A stretch of 64,000 bases of DNA, taken from assembly GCA_022821845.1 (NCBI GenBank), contig JAJECT010000039.1, positions 43,209 through 107,208 of the forward strand, in the 5' to 3' direction. A model generated the notes under the pieces. It searched no databases. It was not told the DNA's origin and saw only the letters and a list, made by a program, of their open reading frames with translations. Origin of the DNA: Rhodothermales bacterium. Its GTDB lineage: Bacteria > Bacteroidota > Rhodothermia > Rhodothermales > VXPQ01. The stretch's first letter is position 1. The number at the start of each line of letters is the position of its first letter. Below are positions 45,034 through 53,400 of this stretch, in pieces. A program made the translations under genes and the position numbers.

Positions 45034-45091
45034 GAAAATCGTCCTGCCTAAATAATTTAACCGCCGGGATTGGCCGCCTTAGAAATTAAGG
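45034..45091. repeat. Palindromic repeat unit upstream of STAS gene
   Basis: This ~58-bp block (GAAAATCGTCCTGCCTAAAT ... AATTTAACCGCCGG ... GGCCGCCTTAGAAATTAAGG) recurs at 46756-46812 with about five changes. A shortened form (CGCCTAAATAATTAAGG) occurs at 60126-60142 upstream of the second STAS gene. It is an imperfect palindrome with AT-rich arms and a GC-rich centre, consistent with a folded or protein-binding unit. Confidence 0.6.
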
Positions 45092-45141
45092 GGGCGTCAA
45101 AAAAGCCACGAACGATAAAACCGCTAAATAAGGACTGCGCA

Positions 45142-45852
45142 ATGTCTATACAGGCTGCATGGGAACATAAGGAGGGCGTCTCTATCGCTCAGATTTCGGG
45201 ACGCATCGATGGTGCGAACGCTTCCGGCTTTCAGGGTGTTCTGGAGGCCGGTTTCAAGATCGAAACCCGGATATTGATCCTCGATTTCGAGCAAGTCGCC
45301 TATATCAGCAGCGCGGGTCTGCGGGTTATTTTGTCGCTCGCCAGGCAACTTGGCAAGCAGGACGTAAAATTTGCGCTCTGTTCGATGTCTCGACCGGTTT
45401 ACGAGGTCTTTTCCGCAAGCGGTTTCGATCAGATCATATCTGTTCACGCTTCGCCGGTCGAAGCCATTCGCGACATGGACCATGGCGACGATCCGCAACC
45501 GGACGAAGCCGCGTCGCCCTCGGCGAAAAGCGGAAATTCGTTCGATCGCGATGTGGTGGCGAATAACATGCCCGATATCGTGGCGCTTGCCATTGAGAAA
45601 TACGAACACAAGAACGACTGTACGCTGCAGGAAAAGGCGCGGGAGCAAGCGAAGCAAACGATAGAAAAGGCGTTATGGCGGCAGGCGGAAGCGCTGGAGG
45701 AGCGTCGTCGGCGCGCCCCCTATGCGGCCGAAGTGTCGCTGTACGCCGCGCTGACTGCGGAAGAGTTGCAGGAGCGCCGCCAGCGCATCATCAGGCAACT
45801 GCACGCGCTTGCGGAAACTGCGCTCGAGGAAGCGCTCGTCGATCCGGATTGA
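45142..45852 (+). CDS. STAS-domain anti-sigma antagonist-like protein with conserved C-terminal extension (1)
   Basis: This 236-residue protein has an N-terminal STAS domain at ~1-110: ISGRIDGANASGF, ILILDFEQVAYISSAGLRVI with the candidate phosphorylated Ser57, and VFSASGFDQIISVH. This is the SpoIIAA/RsbV pattern. After an acidic linker, residues ~145-236 form a helical, charged domain (NNMPDIVALAIEKYEHKND ... QTIEKALW ... RQRIIRQLHALAETALEEAL) that is not a recognised family. The protein at 60341 has the same two parts; this copy carries ~25 extra residues (APYAAEVSLYAALTAEELQ) in the C-terminal domain. The start follows CTAAATAAGG. Partner-switching regulation is inferred; no kinase or phosphatase gene is adjacent. 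Confidence 0.78.
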   Translation: MSIQAAWEHKEGVSIAQISGRIDGANASGFQGVLEAGFKIETRILILDFEQVAYISSAGLRVILSLARQLGKQDVKFALCSMSRPVYEVFSASGFDQIISVHASPVEAIRDMDHGDDPQPDEAASPSAKSGNSFDRDVVANNMPDIVALAIEKYEHKNDCTLQEKAREQAKQTIEKALWRQAEALEERRRRAPYAAEVSLYAALTAEELQERRQRIIRQLHALAETALEEALVDPD

Positions 45853-45868
45853 CAAGAATCCGTTTCAC

Positions 45869-45910
45869 GGCAGCACAGGTCCGCCGGTAAGCATTTCCGG
45901 GGAGGCTGCG
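45869..45910. repeat. 42-bp duplicate of the pckA 3' end
   Basis: GGCAGCACAGGTCCGCCGGT, AAGCATTTCC and GGGGAGGCTGCG match the last codons of pckA (46912-46953) at 41 of 42 positions and in the same orientation. The copy lies 17 bases after the STAS stop. The two copies flank ~1.0 kb containing one small membrane-protein gene and repeat remnants. Confidence 0.8.
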
Positions 45911-46007
45911 CGGCTCAGTTTCTCTCTCCGTGAAAACTCCCCCTCTCCGGTCCCCGCACGTCGGGAATGCCCGCGCTTCAGGGGTTCCCGCGCCTGTCAA
46001 GGGGAAC

Positions 46008-46235
46008 CTATCCGGGAAGAAGTACAAGTATCGCGATAACCGCGCCCAGCAAGCCAAGCGTAAGGGTAAGGTTGATGCCTGTAATCCATTTTAGCGCGGC
46101 TACATCCGCTTTCGAGGCGGTTTCGCCGTGCCTTTGCTCGACGGCCTGCGCAATGGCTTCGGCTTGCGCTTCGGCCTGTTTCTGTTCAACGCCTGCGGCG
46201 GCAAGGTTGCGGGCAATGGAAAGGTTATCAACCAT
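46008..46235 (-). CDS. Small coiled-coil membrane protein (DUF1640-like)
   Basis: This 75-residue protein has an N-terminal Ala/Glu/Gln-rich amphipathic helix (ARNLAAAGVEQKQAEAQAEA), a KADVAALKW segment, and one C-terminal transmembrane helix (LTLTLGLLGAVIAILVLLPG). This is the layout of bacterial DUF1640/CCDC90-like proteins: a coiled coil followed by a membrane anchor. Such small genes often occur in genomic islands and prophage remnants. A weak ribosome-binding site (GGAAAAG) precedes the ATG. It lies between the two copies of the duplicated pckA 3' end. Function unknown. Confidence 0.6.
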   Translation of the reverse strand: MVDNLSIARNLAAAGVEQKQAEAQAEAIAQAVEQRHGETASKADVAALKWITGINLTLTLGLLGAVIAILVLLPG

Positions 46236-46677
46236 CGTCTTTTCCGGGTTTAGGGTTCCGGGTATACGTTCACGGCGCGGCGTAGTGTTCCCCTACGCTT
46301 GCCCGTAGTACCGGGCAACGGCTCCCCGGCCTGCGGCTTCGTTGCGGGCTTTGAGGGCGTGTTCCATTGCGTAGGGGTTTTCTTGTCTCCGGGGGCTTCG
46401 TTGACCATTAAAGAGATAAAAGCGATATGGTCAATTCGCCAATTCCTCACACGCAGACGGGCCGGGCGTGTTCCGGGGGCGCGAAAAAAAGAACGCCCGC
46501 GCCTCTCTCTCGCAAAAGGCGCGGGCGCGGCGCAAGATGCCTGCGAAGTAGGGGCGAATCGACCAGCAGGCGGACGGATGTGTCGCCGTGCGGCAATATA
46601 CGGATATCGGGGGGCGTGTTCCGAATCCGCATCCGGCGCGGCGTTTTTCAGTTCCTTACCGTTAAAGCACGTTAAAA

Positions 46678-46766
46678 GAGACGCTGATCAAAGCCGCTGC
46701 GCTCGGTGCGTTACTGTCGCATGCTAACGACGCCATGCCTGCATTGTTGAAACCAGCAGAAAATCG
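46678..46766 (+). repeat. Degenerate copy of dispersed repeat
   Basis: AGACGCTGATCAAAGCCGCT, then CATGCTAACGACGCCATGCC and GTTGAAACCAGCAGAAAATC follow the order of blocks in the full-length element (22195-22285) and the copy at 13702. It runs directly into the palindromic unit at 46756, so the two repeat types are fused here. Confidence 0.6.
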
Positions 46767-46812
46767 CCCGCCTAAATAATTTAACCGCCGGAATCGGCCG
46801 CCTTATAAATTA
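46756..46812. repeat. Second palindromic repeat unit
   Basis: GAAAATCGCCCGCCTAAATA, ATTTAACCGCCGG, AATCGGCCGCCTTATAAATT and AAGG match the unit at 45034-45091 apart from about five substitutions and one indel. Confidence 0.6.
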
Positions 46813-46907
46813 AGGCTATGTTGTATAAGTTGAATAAAATTAAATATTTACAAGGAATGTTCTGACAAGAAAGACGAAGCAGCGCAGGCCCCGTGCACTG
46901 ACAATCC

Positions 46908-48494
46908 TTAAGGCAGCACAGGTCCGCCGGCAAGCATTTCCGGGGAGGCTGCGGGGCGGTATCGTTCGAAATTTTCTGCGAAACGCTTCGCCAGGGCGCG
47001 CGCTTGCCCATCGTACGCCGCCGGGTCGGACCAGGTCGCGCGGGGGGACAGGAGTTCGGCGGGCAGGCCCGGACAAGCGGTCGGAACGGCGAACCCGAAG
47101 ACCGGATCGGCGCGTACGGGTGCTTCGCGCAACGATTGGTCGTGGATGGCGTCGATGATGCGCCGCGTGTGCCTTAGCGCAATGCGCCTCCCGACGCCGT
47201 ACGGCCCGCCGGTGAGTCCGGTGTTCACCAGCCAGGAATCCGCGCCGTGTCCGCGCATTTTTTCGGCCAGCAATTCGGCGTACTTGCCGGGGGGCCATAC
47301 CATGAACGCTGCGCCCAGGCAAGCCGAAAACGTGGCTTCGGGTTCTTTCACGCCCTGCTCGGCGCCCGCCACCCTGGCCGTGTATCCGCTGATGAAATGG
47401 TACATGGCCTGTCCGGGCGTCAGTTTGGCCACGGGAGGCAGCACCCCGAACGCGTCGTAGGTCAGGAAGACGATATTGCTCGGGTGCCCTCCGACGCAAG
47501 GTATCTTCGCATTGGCGACATACTCGATGGGATACGACGCGCGCGTATTGACGGTAATGCTCGCGTCCGCAAAATCCACCGCCCGCGTAACTTCGTCGTA
47601 GACCACGTTTTCGAGGATGGTCCCGTAGCGGATCGCGTCGTAAATCTCCGGTTCGGCCTCGCGGGACAGGTTCGCCACCTTGGCGTAGCAGCCGCCTTCT
47701 ATGTTGAAGACGCCGCGGTCGCCCCACCCGTGTTCGTCGTCGCCGATCAGGCGGCGGCGCGGATCGGAGGATAGCGCGGTTTTTCCCGTGCCGGAAAGCC
47801 CGAAGAACAGCGTAACGTCTCCGGCCTCTCCTTCGTTGGCCGAGCAGTGCATCGAAAGCACATGCTGTTTGGGCATCAGGTAATTCATGATCGTAAAGAC
47901 GCCCTTTTTCATTTCGCCCGCGTACGCCGTTCCGAGGATGACCATTTCCCGGTCCTCGAAACTGATATCGACGCTGGTTTTCGAGGTCATGTGCGAGGTG
48001 AGCCGGTTGCAGGGGAATTCGCCGGCGTTGAAGAGGGTGTAGTCCGGCTCGCCGAAATTCGGCAAGTCTTCCTCTGGAACCCGGATCAGCATGTTGTGCA
48101 TGAACAGGGCATGGTAGGCGCGCGAGCACACGACGCGCACCTTGATGCGGCGATCCGGGTCCCATCCGGCGTATCCGTCCAGGACGTACAAATGATCCCG
48201 GGTGTTCAGGAAGTCGATCGCCCGTTCCCGGTTGACGAGGTAGGTATGGCGGTCCAGTTCGATATTGACGGGCCCCCACCAGATGTCGCGGATGCTGTCG
48301 GGATGCTCCACCAGCCGTTTGTCGGCGGGGCTGCGCCCGGTCTTGTCGCCGGACCGGATGGCGATGGCGCCGCTATCCACGATGGCGGCGGGCTCCTGCC
48401 GGACGATATGTTCGTAGAGCTTGGCCGGGGCGAGATTGCGGTATACCGGGTCCACGCGTATCCCGGCGTATTCAAGCGAAATGTGATGACGCAT
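46908..48494 (-). CDS. pckA: Phosphoenolpyruvate carboxykinase (ATP)
   Basis: This 528-residue protein has the ATP-dependent PEPCK hallmarks: RSGDKTGRSPADKRLVEHP, the kinase-1a P-loop FFGLSGTGKTALSSDP, the metal-binding LIGDDEHGWGDRGVFNIEGG and YPIEYVANAKIP. It interconverts oxaloacetate and PEP in gluconeogenesis or anaplerosis. The ATG at 48494 was chosen; a longer frame to 48557 would draw its N-terminus from the dispersed repeat, which ends 37 bp upstream. The neighbour xylB is on the same strand, so read-through across the repeat is possible. The last 42 bp of coding sequence are duplicated at 45869. Confidence 0.95.
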   Translation of the reverse strand: MRHHISLEYAGIRVDPVYRNLAPAKLYEHIVRQEPAAIVDSGAIAIRSGDKTGRSPADKRLVEHPDSIRDIWWGPVNIELDRHTYLVNRERAIDFLNTRDHLYVLDGYAGWDPDRRIKVRVVCSRAYHALFMHNMLIRVPEEDLPNFGEPDYTLFNAGEFPCNRLTSHMTSKTSVDISFEDREMVILGTAYAGEMKKGVFTIMNYLMPKQHVLSMHCSANEGEAGDVTLFFGLSGTGKTALSSDPRRRLIGDDEHGWGDRGVFNIEGGCYAKVANLSREAEPEIYDAIRYGTILENVVYDEVTRAVDFADASITVNTRASYPIEYVANAKIPCVGGHPSNIVFLTYDAFGVLPPVAKLTPGQAMYHFISGYTARVAGAEQGVKEPEATFSACLGAAFMVWPPGKYAELLAEKMRGHGADSWLVNTGLTGGPYGVGRRIALRHTRRIIDAIHDQSLREAPVRADPVFGFAVPTACPGLPAELLSPRATWSDPAAYDGQARALAKRFAENFERYRPAASPEMLAGGPVLP

Positions 48495-48530
48495 GCCGAT
48501 GCATACTGGTGAATGATGCGAAGCTTCGCC

Positions 48531-48672
48531 GCCGCAGCCTCCCGAAGGGCGCGTCACGTCCCCAACGATCCGAATCTACGGTTTTTCTGCTGATTTCATC
48601 AATACAAGCATGACGACTTGTGCAGGCAAACGTGACGCGCTGAGCGAAGTGGCTTTGATCAGAGTATCCTTT
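48531..48672 (-). repeat. Truncated, near-identical copy of the dispersed repeat
   Basis: Read on the minus strand this starts TAAAGGATACTCTGATCAAA and matches the first ~145 bp of the full-length element at 22188 with about five differences, ending at GGGAGGCTGCG. The right half and right terminal repeat are missing. It fills nearly the whole gap between xylB and pckA; the TAA stop of xylB is formed at its left edge. High identity between two distant copies implies recent spread. Confidence 0.8.
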
Positions 48673-50167
48673 ACAAATCGGCGATGGCGCGGAACGAATC
48701 GCGCAGGGCCGGATAGAGGTCCCGGTAGGCGCGATAAAAGGGGCGATAGCGTTCCGCTGTTTCCGGATCGCATGGCGTTGCGCCCGCGATGCGGACGGTC
48801 GCGTCGCAGGCTTCGCGGACGGCGCCCCAGGCCCCTGCGCCCGTCCCGGCGAGCAGCGCGGCGCCGAACGCGGCCCCTTCCGTGGTGTTTACGGTAACCA
48901 GTTCTGTTTCCAGGACGTCCGCAAGAATTTGTCGCCAGAGGGGGCTGCGGGCGCCGCCGCCGGATATCCGCACCTGCTCGATGGACGTCAGGCCTGCGCC
49001 GCGCATGAGTTCGAAGATGTCCCGCAGGCCAAAGGCGACGCCTTCGAGGACGGCCCGCGTCATATGCTTGCTTTCGTGGCGCACCGTGAGGCCCGCAAAG
49101 GCGCCGCGGGCCATCGGATCGGCGTGGGGGGTGCGTTCTCCGGTCAGGTAGGGGAGGAAGAAAAGCCCTTGCGCGCCGGGCGGTACGTCTTGCGCGGGGG
49201 CAAGCAGTTCGTCCCAGGAGGCGTTCGGGAACAGGGCGTCCCGATACCATCGCAAACTGCCCGCCGCCGAAAGCATGACGCCCATCAGATGCCAGGTATT
49301 CGGGGCCGCGTGGCAGAACGCGTGCAGGCGCCCGTCCGGATCGACGAAAGGCTGGTCCGTGGAGGCGAACGCCACGCCGGAGGTTCCGAGCGTGAGGGCC
49401 ACCACGCCCTCGCGGACCGCGCCGACGCCCACGGCTTGCGCGCTTTGGTCTCCGCCGCCCGCCACGACCGGCGTTCCGGCGCGCAGCCCGGTGGCTTCCG
49501 CCGCTTCCGCCGAAACGACGCCCGTTACGTCCGGCCCTTCGTGCGTGGGGGGGAGCCAGGCGCGAGGAATGTCGAGCCGGGCGAGGATTTCTTCGGACCA
49601 GTCTCTTTCGCGCACATCCAGGAGGAGCGTACCGGCGGCGCCCGCCCGGTCCGTTGCGTAGTCTCCCGTGAGTCGAAAGCGCACGTAATCTTTCGGGAGG
49701 AGCGCCTGCCGGACCTGTTCGTACACGGCGGGTTCATGTCGGCGGACCCATAGCATTTTCGGCGCGGTAAACCCGGCGAGCGCATCGTTGCCCGTGCGCG
49801 CGATCAGTTCCGCGCGGCCTGTTCGCCGGGCGATTTCGTCGCATTCGGCTGCGGTGCGCTGGTCGTTCCAGAGGATGGCCGGACGCAGTACGCGGCCCGC
49901 AGCGTCCAGCAAAACCAGGCCGTGCATTTGGCCCGTCAAGCCGATGGCGGCAATCTCGCGGCCCGGAATATCGGCGCCGGCGAGCGCCTTGCGTATGCTT
50001 TCCCTTGCGCCGCGCCACCACAGGGCAGGGTCCTGTTCGCTCCATTGCGGGCGCGGCGTTTCGAAAGCGTACTCCGTGGAAGCGGCGGATACCACCGTGC
50101 CTTGCGCGTCGATCGCGAGGGCTTTGGTCGCCGTAGTAGAAACGTCTATGCCCAGGAAATACGACAT
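48671..50167 (-). CDS. xylB: Xylulokinase (FGGY family)
   Basis: This 498-residue protein has FGGY-family motifs: YFLGIDVSTTATKALAID at the N-terminal ATP site, IGLTGQMHGLVLLDAAGRVL with the xylulokinase-specific MHG, RPAILWNDQRT, GDQSAQAVGVGAVREG and VRISGGGARSPLWRQILADV near the C-terminal adenine site. It phosphorylates D-xylulose for entry into the pentose phosphate pathway. No xylose isomerase gene is adjacent. Its stop codon lies in the repeat copy at 48531-48672. The divergent neighbour is the PKS gene, 284 bp away. Confidence 0.92.
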   Translation of the reverse strand: MSYFLGIDVSTTATKALAIDAQGTVVSAASTEYAFETPRPQWSEQDPALWWRGARESIRKALAGADIPGREIAAIGLTGQMHGLVLLDAAGRVLRPAILWNDQRTAAECDEIARRTGRAELIARTGNDALAGFTAPKMLWVRRHEPAVYEQVRQALLPKDYVRFRLTGDYATDRAGAAGTLLLDVRERDWSEEILARLDIPRAWLPPTHEGPDVTGVVSAEAAEATGLRAGTPVVAGGGDQSAQAVGVGAVREGVVALTLGTSGVAFASTDQPFVDPDGRLHAFCHAAPNTWHLMGVMLSAAGSLRWYRDALFPNASWDELLAPAQDVPPGAQGLFFLPYLTGERTPHADPMARGAFAGLTVRHESKHMTRAVLEGVAFGLRDIFELMRGAGLTSIEQVRISGGGARSPLWRQILADVLETELVTVNTTEGAAFGAALLAGTGAGAWGAVREACDATVRIAGATPCDPETAERYRPFYRAYRDLYPALRDSFRAIADL

Positions 50168-50219
50168 GGCTGGATGGGAAAAAGGTTCGCTTCGTTGCGC
50201 TCATCTTTATCCTTAAGAA

Positions 50220-50246
50220 AGTATATTATTCGGTTGTTTTTGTCAA
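50220..50246 (-). promoter_or_regulatory. Candidate xylB promoter
   Basis: On the minus strand TTGACA (50246-50241) is followed after 15 bases by TATACT (50225-50220), close to sigma-70 boxes but with a short spacer, about 50 bases before the xylB start. The patch is strongly AT-rich compared with its surroundings. The rest of the 284-bp gap to the PKS gene shows no recognised element. Confidence 0.35.
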
Positions 50247-50451
50247 GAATAGTACGCGGGGCGGGCCTGCGCCGCGCCATGGGGCCGGCGACAGCCAGCG
50301 CGTCCCCGGTTCGACGACCGAGGCGCGCGTGGACCGTGCGGACTGACTGGATCGAAACAAGTCGCCATGCCGTTACATTGAAAAACAGGCCCGGCAGATC
50401 TCCCCGATTCGCCCGAACCGTTTTTCTGTCCATCATGACTGTTGCTTATTC

Positions 50452-53400
50452 ATGTCTTCCCGGGATGCTATCGCTATCGCAGGCTACAGTTACCGCATGC
50501 CCGGCGGAATCCGCACCGACGACGATTTCTGGCGGCTGCTTAGCGAACGCGAAATCGTCCAGGAGCCGATAAGCGACCGCTTTGGCAGAGGCTACCGGCC
50601 GATCGGCGAATTCTCCGGCCCGGGACGCTTCGCCAGCGCGTACGAAGGGCTGATCCGGGATGGGGAGGAAAAGCGATTTGACCGCAGTCTTTTCGGGATG
50701 TCGCACAACGAAATGCTGTCCGTCGACCCGCATGTGCGGATGCTCTTGACGTGCACCTGGGAGACCTGCGAGCGGGTCGGTTGGGACCTGCAATCGTTGC
50801 GCAACAGCCGTACGGGCGTATTCATCGGCGCGCAGGTTCCGGGGACGGCCAACTGGCGCAGACCGTTTGGGGCAACCGCGTTTTCTATTGCCGGCATCAG
50901 CGCGTCCATGATGGCCAACCGGATATCCTACCACTTCAACTTGATGGGGCCGTCGCTGGCTTGCTGCACGGCTTGTTCCGCCAGTTTGACCGCGTTGCAC
51001 ACGGCGATCAACGCGCTGCGTTCCGGCGATTGCGAACAGGCCTTCCTCGGGTCGGCCATGTACCTCGGATCGGCCCGACTTAGCACCGGCTTCAACGCGC
51101 TCGGCGTAATCAGCAAAGACGGGAAATGCCACTCCTTCGACGCGGACGCCAATGGGTATATGCGCTCGGAGGGGGCGTTTGTGTTTGCGCTCAAGCCGCT
51201 CGCGGCGGCCGAACGGGACGGGGATCCTATTCACGCCGTGATAGAAGCGACCTCGGTCAACTCGGCCGGGGCCGCCGACGACAGCGCAGGCCTTGCGCAA
51301 GGACGGTATATCACCGCGCCCACGCGTCACGCGCAGGTGGAATTGATGCGCGCGGCCCAGGAGCGGGCGGGGCGCGCGCCGCAGGAGTTCGACTATATCG
51401 AAGCCCACGCCACCGGCACCGCGGTGGGGGACCGCATCGAGGGCAACGCCATCGCCGAAGCGTTTGGCGGCGTCGAGCGCGCCGCGCCGCTGCGGGTTTC
51501 GAGCGTCAAGAGCAACGTGGGGCACATGGAAGCCGCCGCGTTTTCCTGCGCGCTGCTCAAGGTCGTATTGATGATGCAGCGGCGCGCCTTCGCGCCGTCG
51601 TCGAAGAATTACCTGGCGCCGAACCCGGAGATCGACTTCGAACGTTGCCCGATCGAGGTGCAGACCCGCTGCGAACCGTTCCCGGACCGTCCGGTGGTGG
51701 TTGGCGTCAACTCGTTCGGTTTTGGCGGGGCCAACGGGCACTGCGTGGTGCGCGAATACCGCCCCGAGCGACCCCGAATCTGGTCGGCGGCCCTGGCGCC
51801 CGAGGCGGGTTTTATGATTCCCCTGTCTGCGCGTACGCCCGACGCGCTGGAAACGACTGCCCGGCAGTTGCTGGAGACGCTGGACGAGCGGGAGGTGGAC
51901 CTCTATACGCTGGCGGGCAATCTCAGCCGTCGCCGCACCCGCTTCGCCGCGCGCGCCTCGTTCGCCGCGCGCACCCAGGGCGAACTGATCGAGGCGCTCA
52001 GGGGCTTTGCAGAAGATTCGACGCCCGTCGCCACGGTCAACGAAGGGGCGCGGCGCATCGCCATGGTGTTTTCCGGGCAGGGTACGCAGTGGGCTGGCTG
52101 CGGTCGCGCCCTGTACGACGCCGACCCGGTTTTTCGTCGCGCTATCGACGCCATCGAGGAACACTGGCGCGCGCACTCGGATAGTTCGCTGCGCGCCGCC
52201 TGTTTCTCCGCCTCGCCGGAGGCGCTAAACGAGGTCCGGCTGGCGCAGCCCGTTATCTTTATGGTCCAGTGCGCCCTGGTCGAACTGTTCAAGACCTGGG
52301 GGGTCTATCCGGACTGCGTCGTCGGCCATAGTTCTGGCGAAGTAGCCGCCGCCTACGCCTGCGGAGCGCTTTCGCTGGCCGAGGCGACGCGTCTGGTTTA
52401 TTATCGCGCCGCATTGCAGCAACGCGTCGCCGGTTCCGGGCGCATGCTTGCCGTTGGGCTGGATCGCGCAGGGCTTGAACAATTTCTTGAGGAATCGGGT
52501 GTTTCTGTCCGGCGCGCCGATCATTCCGGGACCGTAGAGATCGCTTGCGAAAATTCCCCGGCCAACACCGTGGTCTGCGCAGTGGAAGACGTATTGCGTT
52601 CGCTTATGGCCGAACTGGATCGGCGGAGCCTGCAGAACACCTTGATTCCGGGCAATATCGCCTTCCATTCCAGCGCTATGGATCCGATACGAGACGACGC
52701 GCTGGCGGCCCTGTCCTTTCTGGACGGTCGCAACTTCGCCGCCGACGTCCCGCTTGTTTCCTCGGTGACCGGCGAGCAAACGGAGCGGCTTGGCAGCGCG
52801 TACTGGTGGTCCAACATCCGGCAGCCCGTACGTTTCGCCGCCGCGATGGAAACCGTTTTGCGGGATTGCCGGCCCGACGTCGTGCTGGAGGTCGCGCCGC
52901 ACAGCGCCCTGCAACCCGTGATTGCCCAGTGCCTGGAAGGCAACGCGCCGGAAGCAATCTGCATTCCGACGCTCCTGCGCGGCGCCGACGCCTGCCTTGG
53001 CTTTCAGGAAGCCCTCGGCGCGCTGTTCAGGGCCGGGGTGGAACTGGACTTTGCCGCGCAATACCCGCGTCCCGAACCGATCACCCATCTGCTGCCCGGC
53101 TATCCGCGCAACGAGCAGACCGCGGGCGACGAGATGAGCGACGACGAGCTATTCCTTGGTTTGGGCGAGTACGCCTGGGGCCCGCTGATCGGCCATCGCG
53201 TGCCGTGCGATCACCTGCTGTTCGAAGCGCGGCTGTCGGAGCAGGATTTTCCCTGGCTGGCCGAGCACCGCGTACACCATGCCTCCATTATGCCGGCGGC
53301 GGGGTATATCGAACTGCTCTTGCAGGCGTTTCAGGGCGCGCCGCTGCACGTTGAAACGCTTGAATTCCTTCAGCCGTGTCCGATTCCCAGGACGCCGGCG

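Larger units (their letters stand above)
46236..46907. other. 672-bp region without a recognised gene, rich in repeat remnants
   Basis: No convincing coding sequence was found: the longest frames lack family resemblance and sensible starts. A minus-strand stretch near 46305-46430 encodes a non-initiated peptide (MEHALKARNEAAGRG) that could be a gene remnant. The right half holds a degenerate dispersed repeat (46678-46766), the second palindromic unit (46756-46812) and an AT-rich segment (46813-46860). Together with the duplicated pckA end this looks like insertion and deletion debris. Confidence 0.5.

Noticed and set aside
46299..46727. 142-codon plus-strand open frame
   Set aside because: Low-complexity, no family resemblance, spans the degenerate repeat copy, no ribosome-binding site.
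48495..48557. Longer start for pckA
   Set aside because: The extra 21 residues come from the dispersed repeat; family length and sequence fit the ATG at 48494.
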